Shown here: positions 51,494 through 59,585 of the stretch, piece after piece
Numbering within the stretch: the first letter of the stretch is position 1
Layout: each line of letters opens with the position of its first letter
Assembly: GCF_015773195.1 (NCBI RefSeq)
Contig: NZ_JADWYK010000018.1
Location: 1-64,000 of the forward strand
Length of the DNA: 64,000 bases
Direction of reading: 5' to 3'
DNA from: Hymenobacter guriensis
GTDB taxonomy: Bacteria > Bacteroidota > Bacteroidia > Cytophagales > Hymenobacteraceae
Position numbers and translations under genes: made by a program
The notes under the pieces: model-generated
The model's database searches: none
The model's input: the letters and a program-made list of their open reading frames with translations, nothing else
What the model was told of the DNA's origin: nothing

Positions 51494-52619
51494 CGGGTTA
51501 CGCCGGTATTATCCGGGCATAACGATATTCAAGCTGATCGGCTCGCTGCTGGTCATGCAGAATCATATCCGGCTGTCGGATACGTACATGGAGCTCAATC
51601 AGCAACTACCAGGACTGGTTCAGGCCGCAAGTATGGTGGTGCCATGTTTTTACATGATAGCGGGCTTCCTGGCCTACCAGGGCTGGCACCATGCCCGGGA
51701 GCCGCGCCGGTACGTGGCGGCTTATCTGCGCTGGGTTGGCCTGATTTACATGTTCTTTTGTTTGCTCCACTTCGGTACGGTAGTAGTGCCTCAGCTAGTG
51801 GCAAGCAACTTTTCCCTGCAGCCGCTCAAGGTACTTTTCGAGCGTTATCTGGTAAGGGGACCGTATCTGGTTCTGTGGTTTATTCCACCCCTGCTATTCG
51901 GCATTTTCGTTTCGTATGTTCTCGACAGCCGACAGCAGCTGCGCAAAGGAGTCTGGCTGGCACTGGCCGGCTTTGTCCTGGCCCAAGTTTTAAATGGCAG
52001 TCTGCGGGTGGTGGTTGAGGCTTGGTTCCCGGCGGTGATACCACTGTTCCAGCTAAAGCACATGTATCTGCTGGGCTATGCAACGGCCAATTACCTGGGA
52101 GTTGGCTTTCCGTTTATCCTCGGCGGCGTACTCGTGGCCAAATACGAAGACGTTTTCCTGCAAATCAGGGCCCGGAAGTTTGTCATTCTGACAGGGCTTT
52201 GCGTGGGCACAGAATTCATGCTGCTTGGCTGGTTTGTCCAGGGGCCGCTTCAGTATCAGCTGGCGGTGAGTATGCTGCCCATCAGTGTGTTTCTGTTCTA
52301 TGGCGTGCTGCATATTCAGTCAGCCGGCATCCGGAAATATCATAAGCTGATCAACACCTATAGCATGGTGGTGTACTTCACGCATATGTTCCTGATTTCC
52401 CTGAACGCCTGGCTGCTCGGCTGGTCAACCGGTCACCTCTCGCCGCTGCAGGCCGCCGTATGTGCTGGTCTTACCTTTCTGCAGACGGTTTTGCTGACGG
52501 CTCTCTTTATACTATTTACGCAAAAGAAGCGGCAGCCTGCAGGTTCCGAGGAGGCAGGCAGAACGCAAGTGCCCCAGGATAAGCTTATGCCGGGCGCACT
52601 ACCCGCCCGTAAAGGGTAA
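51486..52619 (+). CDS. Acyltransferase 3 family membrane protein
   Basis: A 377-residue protein of about ten transmembrane helices, with the N-terminal KLIGSLLVMQNHIRLSDTY region (the histidine in QNH is the usual catalytic one of the O-acyltransferase-3 family). VPCFYMIAGFLAYQG and YMFFCLLHFG follow. The family acylates sugars, lipids or glycans in the membrane. ATGACTAA overlaps the upstream ligase stop, so the pair is translationally coupled: one activates, the other probably transfers an acyl group. Confidence 0.85.
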   Translation: MTNGLRRYYPGITIFKLIGSLLVMQNHIRLSDTYMELNQQLPGLVQAASMVVPCFYMIAGFLAYQGWHHAREPRRYVAAYLRWVGLIYMFFCLLHFGTVVVPQLVASNFSLQPLKVLFERYLVRGPYLVLWFIPPLLFGIFVSYVLDSRQQLRKGVWLALAGFVLAQVLNGSLRVVVEAWFPAVIPLFQLKHMYLLGYATANYLGVGFPFILGGVLVAKYEDVFLQIRARKFVILTGLCVGTEFMLLGWFVQGPLQYQLAVSMLPISVFLFYGVLHIQSAGIRKYHKLINTYSMVVYFTHMFLISLNAWLLGWSTGHLSPLQAAVCAGLTFLQTVLLTALFILFTQKKRQPAGSEEAGRTQVPQDKLMPGALPARKG

Positions 52620-52687
52620 GCAAAGCGCCTGAAAAAAACGAGGCTGCCGGTGGGTATTTCGCCAGAAATTAAGAGAGGCTACTTCCG

Positions 52688-53608
52688 TCAGCTTTGCCCC
52701 GCCAGCACGTCCCGCACCTGCGTGTAGCGGATATCGGGGTAGCGGGCATTGTCGAGCGGCTCCGGCAGTTTGGCCTGGCCGCTGAGCATGTTGTGCAGGT
52801 ACTGCATGCCTTGCCAGGGCGGAAACACTTCGTCTTTGGCCGGCAGCAGCGTGCGGGTTACGGTAATAAGGCCGCCCAAAATCCCCAGCCCGCCTACGCG
52901 CAGCAGCCTGAACTCCTGGCCCGTGGCAGCCTGGACCTCGGCCTGCAGCCCGCGGATGCTGGCTACCTGGCCGGCCACGCGCAGGTAGCGGGGCGTGGTG
53001 GCATCGAGGGCGGCGGCCGCCGTAAATTCAGCCGTGTTCACCATCGTGGTGAAGTCCAGTGGCTGGTCGGCGTCGCCCCAGTACACGATCCGGCGGATGG
53101 CGGGCTGAACCAATGGCGCCTGACCGGTGAGCAGGTCCATAAACATGCCGTTGAGGATGGACGTGGCCTGAATAGGCGCCTGGTCGAGCCGGCGCTGGAA
53201 CTCCCGGCGCAGGTCGAAGTTGCGGTTGGAACCCTCGGGCAACCGAGTGAAGTCGGCCGAAAAATCCGAGGGAATAAAGCGCGGTACCCCGGCCGCCACG
53301 GCCGCTTCCAGCAGCTGCGTCTGCGCGTCCACTATCACCGGCCGCAGCCCCGATAGCGCCGACACCACGCACACGGCGCCGGTGCAGGCCTGTCGGAGTG
53401 CCGCCGCGTTGGCGTACTCTACTACAGCCACCTCCACGCCCTGCCGCCGCAACGATTCAGTTTCCGCCGTAGTGCTGGCCGCGGGGCGTACCAAGGCCCG
53501 CACGGCCGCGCCGCGCTGGCGCAGATGATGCGCAATCAGCAGCCCCAGGGAGCCGGTGGCGCCAGCCAGCACGATAAGCGGTGAATCAGCGGAAGAGGAA
53601 GAAGCCAT
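52688..53608 (-). CDS. NmrA-like NAD(P)-binding protein
   Basis: A 306-residue atypical short-chain dehydrogenase with the GxxGxxG motif AGATGSLGLLIAHHL. VVSALSGLRP, FIPSDFSADF and ILNGMFMDLL fit the NmrA/isoflavone-reductase-like group, whose members sense or reduce with NADPH. Active-site Tyr-Lys is not evident. Start at MASSSS (53608) chosen over an upstream extension. Cytoplasmic. Confidence 0.8.
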   Translation of the reverse strand: MASSSSADSPLIVLAGATGSLGLLIAHHLRQRGAAVRALVRPAASTTAETESLRRQGVEVAVVEYANAAALRQACTGAVCVVSALSGLRPVIVDAQTQLLEAAVAAGVPRFIPSDFSADFTRLPEGSNRNFDLRREFQRRLDQAPIQATSILNGMFMDLLTGQAPLVQPAIRRIVYWGDADQPLDFTTMVNTAEFTAAAALDATTPRYLRVAGQVASIRGLQAEVQAATGQEFRLLRVGGLGILGGLITVTRTLLPAKDEVFPPWQGMQYLHNMLSGQAKLPEPLDNARYPDIRYTQVRDVLAGQS

Positions 53609-53796
53609 AGAAAAAGCAAAAGCACGGATGAAAGGAAGAGCGCCCGGTAGAGTACCGACTCTGAAACCCATAAGCCACCGCGAAGGTTGTAAAGCACTTG
53701 GCAGCCGGCTAGCCAGACGAGCCTGTTTCAGCCTCAATTCAGGCTGGTGCGTATTATTGCCGGCGTTTTGTCTGCCTTTTTTGCCGTGCTACTGCC

Positions 53797-54216
53797 ATGC
53801 TTCAGCTTACCGGACTTGCTCTCTACTATGAAAATCCCATTGGCCGCCTCTACGAACACCCGGACGGCTACGTGGTGATAGATTACAACGCGGGCGACCG
53901 GGTGATGAGTGAGTACCGGGCTTTTCTAACGCACCTGGAGAACCTGCTGAAGCTGCGGGGCTGGAACAAGATGCTGGCCAACCAACGCCTGCTGACGCCC
54001 TTCACAGACGAGGAGCGCACCTGGATCCGGGAGCAGTGGCTGCAGGTCAGCCATGCCGTGCAGCGCGAAATGCTGGCCGCCGTGCTCTTGCCCAACGATG
54101 TATTTGCCCGCCTGGGTATGACTTCGCTGATGCAGGATGCCCGCGAAGGCGCCCTGCGCTACCGCGTCTTCAACGATGCTCAGGCCGCAGCCGCGTGGCT
54201 GCGGGCAGAGGCTTAA
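53797..54216 (+). CDS. SpoIIAA-like/STAS-type small protein
   Basis: A 139-residue protein without signal (LTGLALYYENPIGRLYEHPDGYVVIDYN, SEYRAFLTHLENLLKLRGWNKMLANQRLLTPFTDEERTWIREQW and so on). The strand-helix order fits a SpoIIAA-like/STAS fold such as seen in several Hymenobacter proteins, with no catalytic motif. Role unknown; no neighbour helps. Confidence 0.55.
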   Translation: MLQLTGLALYYENPIGRLYEHPDGYVVIDYNAGDRVMSEYRAFLTHLENLLKLRGWNKMLANQRLLTPFTDEERTWIREQWLQVSHAVQREMLAAVLLPNDVFARLGMTSLMQDAREGALRYRVFNDAQAAAAWLRAEA

Positions 54217-54292
54217 GGCACTTTTTACTGAAGACAGAAATTGCCCGGGCGGAGCGGCCTGGTAAATGTAGGGCGGTCAACCGGTGGCCGAG

Positions 54293-54697
54293 CTACGCCA
54301 CCAGCTCCGGCGGCTCCAGGCCGAACAGCCTGAATATTTCGGGCAGATCAAAGGGGCTGTGCGGGGGTAGGTTTACAATGGCGAAGATACCTAAATCGAC
54401 TTGCCAGAAACCTCCCTGCCGCATCACCTCATCGCCCAACAGCCGGTACTCCGATTCCTTGTAGCGCGGGCTTAGGCAGAAGCGCCACGTGGTGTACTCC
54501 GAAGCTTTGGTAATGCGCAGGACCTCGTGCGCGCCGCTTTCGTTGATAGTCGTTTCGAATTCCATTCCGAAGGTCAGTCGTGCATCGAACATATCATTTT
54601 CTAGTGCTCTGAACCTTGTATCCGCCAGCTGTTCCACAGCCAGCGTCGTGGTGGTCTTCTCCAGGGCGTCATACACGTGTATTTCTGTGATAAGCAT
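54293..54697 (-). CDS. Hypothetical protein
   Basis: A 134-residue acidic protein that begins MLITEIHVYDALEKTTTTLAVEQ and contains FRALENDMFDARLTFGMEFE and YTTWRFCLSPRYKESEYRLLGDE. No signal peptide or family motif. It starts 43 bp after the stop of folK on the same strand. Confidence 0.6.
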   Translation of the reverse strand: MLITEIHVYDALEKTTTTLAVEQLADTRFRALENDMFDARLTFGMEFETTINESGAHEVLRITKASEYTTWRFCLSPRYKESEYRLLGDEVMRQGGFWQVDLGIFAIVNLPPHSPFDLPEIFRLFGLEPPELVA

Positions 54698-54740
54698 TGG
54701 GTTAACGTGTTAATAGAGTTTTGTAATAAGGGAAACGAAG

Positions 54741-55223
54741 TTAACTCACCCGCTCTACCGGCAGCGTATCCGCGCAAGCTGCCAGGAGGTCAGCTATGGT
54801 ACAATGCAGCAACGGATGGCGCATGGTGGCGGCAATTTCGCAGAGGGGTACCAGGGCAAAGCGGCGTTCCGGCAGGCGCGGGTGGGGTAGCTGGAGCGCG
54901 GGCGTGTCCAGCACTACGTCATCAAAGAACAGAATGTCCACGTCCAGCGTGCGGGCGTCCCAGCGCACGTGGCGGGTGCGGCCCGCGCGCTGCTCGGCGG
55001 CCAGGCAGGCGGCCAGCAGCTCGGTAGGGGAGAGAGCAGTGCGCAACGCCACGGCCTGGTTGAGGAAAGCGGGCTGCTCCGTCAGGCCCCAGGGCGCCGT
55101 TTCGTATACGCCCGAAGCGGCCACGAGGGTACCCGCCGTTTCGCCCAGCTGCTGCCGGGCCTGGCTCAGCGTAGCAGCCCGGTCGCCGAGGTTGGAGCCA
55201 AGCAGGAGGTAGGCAAGGGGCAT
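54741..55223 (-). CDS. folK: 2-amino-4-hydroxy-6-hydroxymethyldihydropteridine diphosphokinase
   Basis: A 160-residue pyrophosphokinase of folate synthesis. The start MPLAYLLLGSNLGDRAATL matches the family N-terminus; the long upstream extension is rejected. GVYETAPWGLTEQPAFLNQAV and the signature RTLDVDILFFDD (with metal-binding aspartates) are diagnostic, and PHPRLPERRFALVPLCEIA is the conserved end. Not next to folP or folE here. Confidence 0.93.
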   Translation of the reverse strand: MPLAYLLLGSNLGDRAATLSQARQQLGETAGTLVAASGVYETAPWGLTEQPAFLNQAVALRTALSPTELLAACLAAEQRAGRTRHVRWDARTLDVDILFFDDVVLDTPALQLPHPRLPERRFALVPLCEIAATMRHPLLHCTIADLLAACADTLPVERVS

Positions 55224-55253
55224 AGGAGTCTGGGTGAGAAAAAAGGGACGTCT

Positions 55254-55299
55254 GTCATTCCTCGGTCCCTGGCTTGATGCGCCACATGCTCGGAATGAC
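55254..55299. repeat. Small inverted repeat GTCATTCC
   Basis: Arms GTCATTCC and GGAATGAC enclose about 30 bp between the folK start and the 3' end of the hydrolase gene. Weak but of the same intergenic style as the other REP-like elements. Confidence 0.5.
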
Positions 55300-55341
55300 G
55301 TTTGGTGGAGCGGAATACTGTGTGGTCGAAACGCCTTCTCT

Positions 55342-56202
55342 TTACAGCACGCGGCGCAGGAAGGCTGCGGTGGTTTCGGCGGTTTGGCGAGCCTGGGCGG
55401 GTAGCTCATCTGACTGCCACGGGTGGGCGCCGCCGAAGTTGTGCGTGACGCCCGGCAGGATGGCCAGCTCGGCAGCCGGGTACCACTCCCGCAGCTCGTA
55501 GGCGCGCTTCACCGGCACGGTTTCGTCCTGCTCACCGTGTACCACCAGCAGGGGGCGGCCCTGCAGCTTGCGGCGCACGTTGTGGCGAATATCCAGGCGC
55601 AGGCGGTTACGGTGGTAGTCTTCCACAATCTGGAAATACAGGGGCAGCTGCTGGCCGGTGCGCGAATTCTCCACGTGAAATACGCCCTGTTGCTGCCATT
55701 GCTGCAGGAGCGGCTCGGGCCAGCCGGGATTCACGTTGTTGATGGCCGCCCACGTAACCACAGCCTGCACGCGCGGGTCCTCAGCGGCTTTCAGCAGCAC
55801 CAGCCCGCCGCCCCGGCTGTGGCCGATGAGGGCCAGACGGGCGCAATCGGCCTCGGCAGCGGGAAGAAGCGCCGGTAGCTGGTCGAGCAGGGCGCCGATG
55901 TCACCCAGCTCCAGCGAGAAGTTGTTCTGGCCGAAGGCTTCGAGGTCCTCCAGGTCGCCGGTGCCGCCCACTACCAGCCCGTTGTGGGAAAGGTTCAGCT
56001 TCACGAACACGAAGCCCTGCAAGGCAAACCAGTCGGCCAGCTGGTTGAAGTGGCCCCAATCCTTGAACCCCTTGAACCCGTGCACAAACACTACCAACGG
56101 TTTAGCCTGGCCGTTGGGCACGTAGCGGGCATCGGCCGCGAAGGGGCGCGCATGGTGCGGGCTGGAGAGCAGAAAATCGAGGCGAACGGGCAGTGCAGGC
56201 AT
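55342..56202 (-). CDS. Alpha/beta hydrolase
   Basis: A 286-residue cytoplasmic hydrolase: VFVHGFKGFKDWGHFNQLADWF (oxyanion), LIGHSRGGGLVLLKA (nucleophile Ser), LVVHGEQDETVPVKRAYEL (acid Asp) and ILPGVTHNFGGAHPW (His). The HGxxG start and GHSRGG suit a dienelactone-hydrolase-like or acyl-peptidase esterase. Substrate unknown. A TATCTTCG box stands just upstream of the ATG. Confidence 0.85.
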   Translation of the reverse strand: MPALPVRLDFLLSSPHHARPFAADARYVPNGQAKPLVVFVHGFKGFKDWGHFNQLADWFALQGFVFVKLNLSHNGLVVGGTGDLEDLEAFGQNNFSLELGDIGALLDQLPALLPAAEADCARLALIGHSRGGGLVLLKAAEDPRVQAVVTWAAINNVNPGWPEPLLQQWQQQGVFHVENSRTGQQLPLYFQIVEDYHRNRLRLDIRHNVRRKLQGRPLLVVHGEQDETVPVKRAYELREWYPAAELAILPGVTHNFGGAHPWQSDELPAQARQTAETTAAFLRRVL

Positions 56203-56365
56203 AGCGACGAAGATAAGAGGTGAGACGATGAGAGAGTGAGATGGTGATTTTAATGTTCTGGTGGTTCCGCAATTCAGGCTCTCGTCCGGCTTCGGATAAC
56301 AGGGGCCGGCTCAGTAATCTTTTGTTGCGCCAGCCGTGCAGGGAGAAAAGTCACACTCCTCATTT

Positions 56366-56393
56366 CACCATCTCACCATCTCACCATCTCACC
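56366..56393. repeat. 8-bp tandem repeat CACCATCT
   Basis: Three and a half units of CACCATCT (56366-56373, 56374-56381, 56382-56389 and CACC) in the gap between the divergent hydrolase and polyprenyl synthase genes, 37 bp before the synthase ATG. Confidence 0.85.
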
Positions 56394-56429
56394 TTTTCCC
56401 CGTATCATTGCAGCGCCCAAAATACCTGC

Positions 56430-57419
56430 ATGACCGTTACGCTGGACCAGATACAGGCGCCTATTGCCGCCGAGATGGAGGAATTCGAAAAGAAATTCCG
56501 CGCGTCCATGCAAACCAAGCAGCTGCTGCTCGATAAGATCATGGGCTACATCGTGAAGCGCAAGGGCAAGCAGATCCGGCCCATGTTCGTGTTCTTCACG
56601 GCCAAAATCAGCGGCACGGAGCCGGAAGGGCCGCTGCCGGAAGCCACGTTTCGCGGGGCCGCCCTCATCGAGCTGCTGCATACGGCCACCCTCGTGCACG
56701 ACGACGTGGTAGATGAAAGCAATTACCGCCGGGGCTTTTTCTCCATCAACGCCCTCTGGAAAAACAAGATTGCCGTGCTCGTGGGCGACTACCTGCTGAG
56801 CAAAGGCCTGCTTTTGAGCCTGGAAAACGACGATTACGCCCTGCTCAAAATCGTGAGCAACGCCGTGAAGGAGCTCAGTGAGGGCGAACTGCTGCAGATT
56901 GAAAAAGCCCGCCGCCTCGACATCACGGAGGACGTGTACTTCGACATCATCCGCCAGAAAACGGCCTCGCTCATTGCGTCCTGCTGCGCTGTGGGGGCTT
57001 CCTCCGCCGGGGCCAATCTGGAAACGGTGGAGCGGGCCCGGCTTTTTGGCGAAAAAGTGGGCATGGCGTTCCAGATCAAAGACGACCTGTTCGACTTCGG
57101 CACGGCCGAAATCGGCAAGCCCGTGGGCATCGACATCAAGGAGAAAAAGATGACGCTGCCCCTGATCTACGCCCTGCAGCAGGCCGACTGGCTCACCAAG
57201 CGCCGCGTCATCTTCAACGTGAAAAACAACGAGGGCCGCAAGGACCGGGTGCAGCAGGTTATCGACTTCGTGAAGCAGTCCGGCGGGCTCGACTACGCCA
57301 TCCGCACCATGGAGCGCTACCGCGACGAAGCCTTAGACATCCTTCGCACCTTCCCGGCTTCCTCCTCCCGCACTTCCCTGGAGCAGTTGATCAACTACAC
57401 GATAGAGCGGGAGAAGTGA
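56430..57419 (+). CDS. Polyprenyl diphosphate synthase
   Basis: A 329-residue trans-prenyltransferase that should extend isoprenyl diphosphates, probably to the octaprenyl/heptaprenyl length used for menaquinone. The first aspartate-rich motif is HDDVVDE (Asp91-Asp95) and the second KDDLFDFG. KRKGKQIRPMFVFF carries the IPP-binding GKQxRP. Start at 56430 (MTVTLDQIQAPI) fits the family; the longer frame upstream is rejected. A TATCATTG box lies upstream. It converges with the CxxC gene across the inverted repeat. Confidence 0.9.
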   Translation: MTVTLDQIQAPIAAEMEEFEKKFRASMQTKQLLLDKIMGYIVKRKGKQIRPMFVFFTAKISGTEPEGPLPEATFRGAALIELLHTATLVHDDVVDESNYRRGFFSINALWKNKIAVLVGDYLLSKGLLLSLENDDYALLKIVSNAVKELSEGELLQIEKARRLDITEDVYFDIIRQKTASLIASCCAVGASSAGANLETVERARLFGEKVGMAFQIKDDLFDFGTAEIGKPVGIDIKEKKMTLPLIYALQQADWLTKRRVIFNVKNNEGRKDRVQQVIDFVKQSGGLDYAIRTMERYRDEALDILRTFPASSSRTSLEQLINYTIEREK

Positions 57420-57574
57420 ACCACGGATTTGCGCGGATTTTTCGGATTTCGCGGATTTTGTAGACGATTAAAAAGGGCTTGCTGGAAGGCAAGCCCTTTT
57501 GTTTTCTGCTCCAATTGGAACCGCGCCGACTACAAAATCCGCGAAATCCGAAAAATCCGCGCGAATCCGTGGTT
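57419..57574. repeat. 45-bp inverted repeats flanking a terminator
   Basis: 57419-57463 (ACCACGGATTTGCGCGGATT and on) and 57530-57574 are reverse complements over 45 bp with a single mismatch. Each arm contains GGATTT four times. The left arm overlaps the last base of the synthase stop; the right arm overlaps the stop of the CxxC gene. Confidence 0.95.
57471..57500. terminator. Bidirectional intrinsic terminator in the repeat cassette
   Basis: Perfect 12-bp stem AAAAGGGCTTGC / GCAAGCCCTTTT with a 6-nt loop, between converging genes and centred in the inverted-repeat cassette. Confidence 0.85.
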
Positions 57575-57873
57575 TAGGCTTTCACCTGGTAGGCTACGCT
57601 CTCGGGCTTCACATCCGATACGTCGAAGTGGACGCCCTCAAAGGTGCTTTTTACGGTGATTTCGTGGGTCATGTCGCAGCCGGGGCATTTGATTTCCTCG
57701 GTTTCGTACTGGCCGTCGTCTTCGGTGGAGTTAGCCAGGTGGTCGGCGGCAGGTACGCCGATGAGGTCGGTGAAGACTTCGGTCTGGCAGGAATTACATT
57801 CGAACTTGAGGCCAACGGTGCGGCCCTGCAGCTCATCGAGCGGGGCGGGGGTACTTTTTTGCTGAATCCACAT
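57574..57873 (-). CDS. Small CxxC zinc-ribbon-like protein
   Basis: A 99-residue acidic protein with two CxxC pairs, FECNSCQTEVF and EIKCPGCDMTHEI, about 40 residues apart. They suggest a structural zinc site. The rest is beta-rich (STFEGVHFDVSDVKPESVAYQV). The start at 57873 (MWIQQKS) removes a low-complexity upstream extension. Role unknown. Confidence 0.7.
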   Translation of the reverse strand: MWIQQKSTPAPLDELQGRTVGLKFECNSCQTEVFTDLIGVPAADHLANSTEDDGQYETEEIKCPGCDMTHEITVKSTFEGVHFDVSDVKPESVAYQVKA

Positions 57874-58046
57874 AGGGAACCGGGAGTTTGGTTGGGGAAG
57901 TGAAAGGTTGTGGGGCGTTAGCCCTACCGCCTGTACGCGCAGAAGGCCGGCTGGGGTTGTGCCGGCGGCCCGGTCCGCGCCCAAAAACGACGTGTGGCGG
58001 CGGGTTCCTGCGTATATTCCTGCCAGAATCCGCTGGTATTTTCCGC

Positions 58047-59447
58047 ATGTCTGATTTCCCGATTTCGCCCGCCGCTGAATCCCCGGCGGGCGCCTTTCCG
58101 TGGGTGCCGCGCTGGCGCACCCTGCTCTCGTCATTGGCTATGGCGCGCAACCCCATTGGCAACCTCAACGATATGCACCGGCTCCGCGGCAACACGGTGG
58201 GGGTTTATCTGGGCGGCATTCGCCCCACCATCGTCACCCGCGACCCGGCCCTGGCCCAGCACATCCTGCAGAAAAACCACCGCCGCTACCTCAAGTCCGA
58301 CCTCACCCACGGCCTTATCCGCTACCTGGGGCGCGGCCTGCTCACCAACGAGGGGGCCGACTGGCTCCGGCAGCGCCGCCTGATTCAGCCCGGATTCCAC
58401 CGCCAGCGCTTGGCCGGCCTCACCCGCCTGATGCAGACCGCCGCCGAAGAATGGACCCAGGAATTGCGCACGCGCACCGCCCAGGGCCCGGCCGAGGTGG
58501 ATATCCACGAAGCCATGACGCGCGTGGCGTTCCGCATTATTGCACAGGCCACCTTCGGCACCAGCATGAGCGAGGCGCAGCGGGAGCGGCTTTCCGATAT
58601 TCTCACCCGCATTCAGGCCTTCTACGTGCGCACCATCCGGCAGCCCTACCTGCAGCCCTGGTGGTGGGCCTCGGGCAGCTACCGCCTGCACGACGCCTTC
58701 AGCCGGGAGCTGCGCGAGCTGGTGCGCGGCTTCATCCGGCAGCGCCGTGCGGCCGGCCCTGGCCTCTCCCACGATGACCTGCTGCAGATGCTGCTTGACG
58801 TGCGCTACGAGGATACCGGGGAACCCATGACGGAGGATCAGCTGCTGGATGAAGCCAATATTTTGCTGCTGGCCGGCCACGAAACCTCCGCCAATGCCCT
58901 CAGCTGGCTGTTTTATCTGCTGGCCGCCCACCCGGAAGCTGCCGAGAAGGTGCGGAATGAAATGGCCGCTGCCGACCTAACTCAGCGCCCGCCTACCTTC
59001 GAGGAGCTGATGCAGCTGCCGTACTCCATGCAGGTAATTCAGGAAACCATGCGCCTGTACCCGCCTGCGTGGATTCTGGACCGCGTAGCCCTGGAGGCCG
59101 ATGAGTTTCGGGGGCAGCCCATTCCGAAGGGCACGCTGTTCTCTATCTACCTCTACGGCCTGCACCGCCACCCGGGGTTGTGGCCCAAGCCCGACGCCTT
59201 CCGGCCCGAGCGGTTTGCGCCCGATGCCCAGCCACCCGTACCGGCCTACGGTTACCTGCCCTTTGGGGGCGGACCGCGCCTGTGCATCGGCAACCACTTT
59301 GCCCTCACCGAAATTCAGGTGGTGCTGCTCGAAACGCTGCGGCAGTTCGGTGCCGAGTTGGTTTCCACGCAACAAGTGTTACCCGTGCCCTTGGTTACGC
59401 TGCGGCCGCAGGCAGGAGTTATACTTCGATTTCATCGGCTCAGGTAA
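58047..59447 (+). CDS. Cytochrome P450
   Basis: A 466-residue soluble P450 monooxygenase. The I-helix AGHETSANALSW (AGxET), ExxR in QETMRLYPPAW, and the heme cysteine in LPFGGGPRLCIGNHF (Cys413) are present. The length, N-terminal region and HPEAAEKVRNEM pattern are like those of CYP102/CYP4-type fatty-acid or terpene oxidases. No redox partner (ferredoxin or reductase) is nearby, so electrons must come from elsewhere. Start at 58047 (MSDFPISPAA) accepted over an upstream frame. Confidence 0.93.
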   Translation: MSDFPISPAAESPAGAFPWVPRWRTLLSSLAMARNPIGNLNDMHRLRGNTVGVYLGGIRPTIVTRDPALAQHILQKNHRRYLKSDLTHGLIRYLGRGLLTNEGADWLRQRRLIQPGFHRQRLAGLTRLMQTAAEEWTQELRTRTAQGPAEVDIHEAMTRVAFRIIAQATFGTSMSEAQRERLSDILTRIQAFYVRTIRQPYLQPWWWASGSYRLHDAFSRELRELVRGFIRQRRAAGPGLSHDDLLQMLLDVRYEDTGEPMTEDQLLDEANILLLAGHETSANALSWLFYLLAAHPEAAEKVRNEMAAADLTQRPPTFEELMQLPYSMQVIQETMRLYPPAWILDRVALEADEFRGQPIPKGTLFSIYLYGLHRHPGLWPKPDAFRPERFAPDAQPPVPAYGYLPFGGGPRLCIGNHFALTEIQVVLLETLRQFGAELVSTQQVLPVPLVTLRPQAGVILRFHRLR

Positions 59448-59585
59448 ATCCTGTCGCGGGGCTTTTGCGTAAGTTTACGCCGTCGCGAAGCGGCACCAAC
59501 GGGCTGTGGTGTGTTGAAGCCGAAGGCTAGGCCTGCGGACCTCATCTTGTCCTTCGGCTAAGACCCGATTCTCGTTTGCCTCTGT

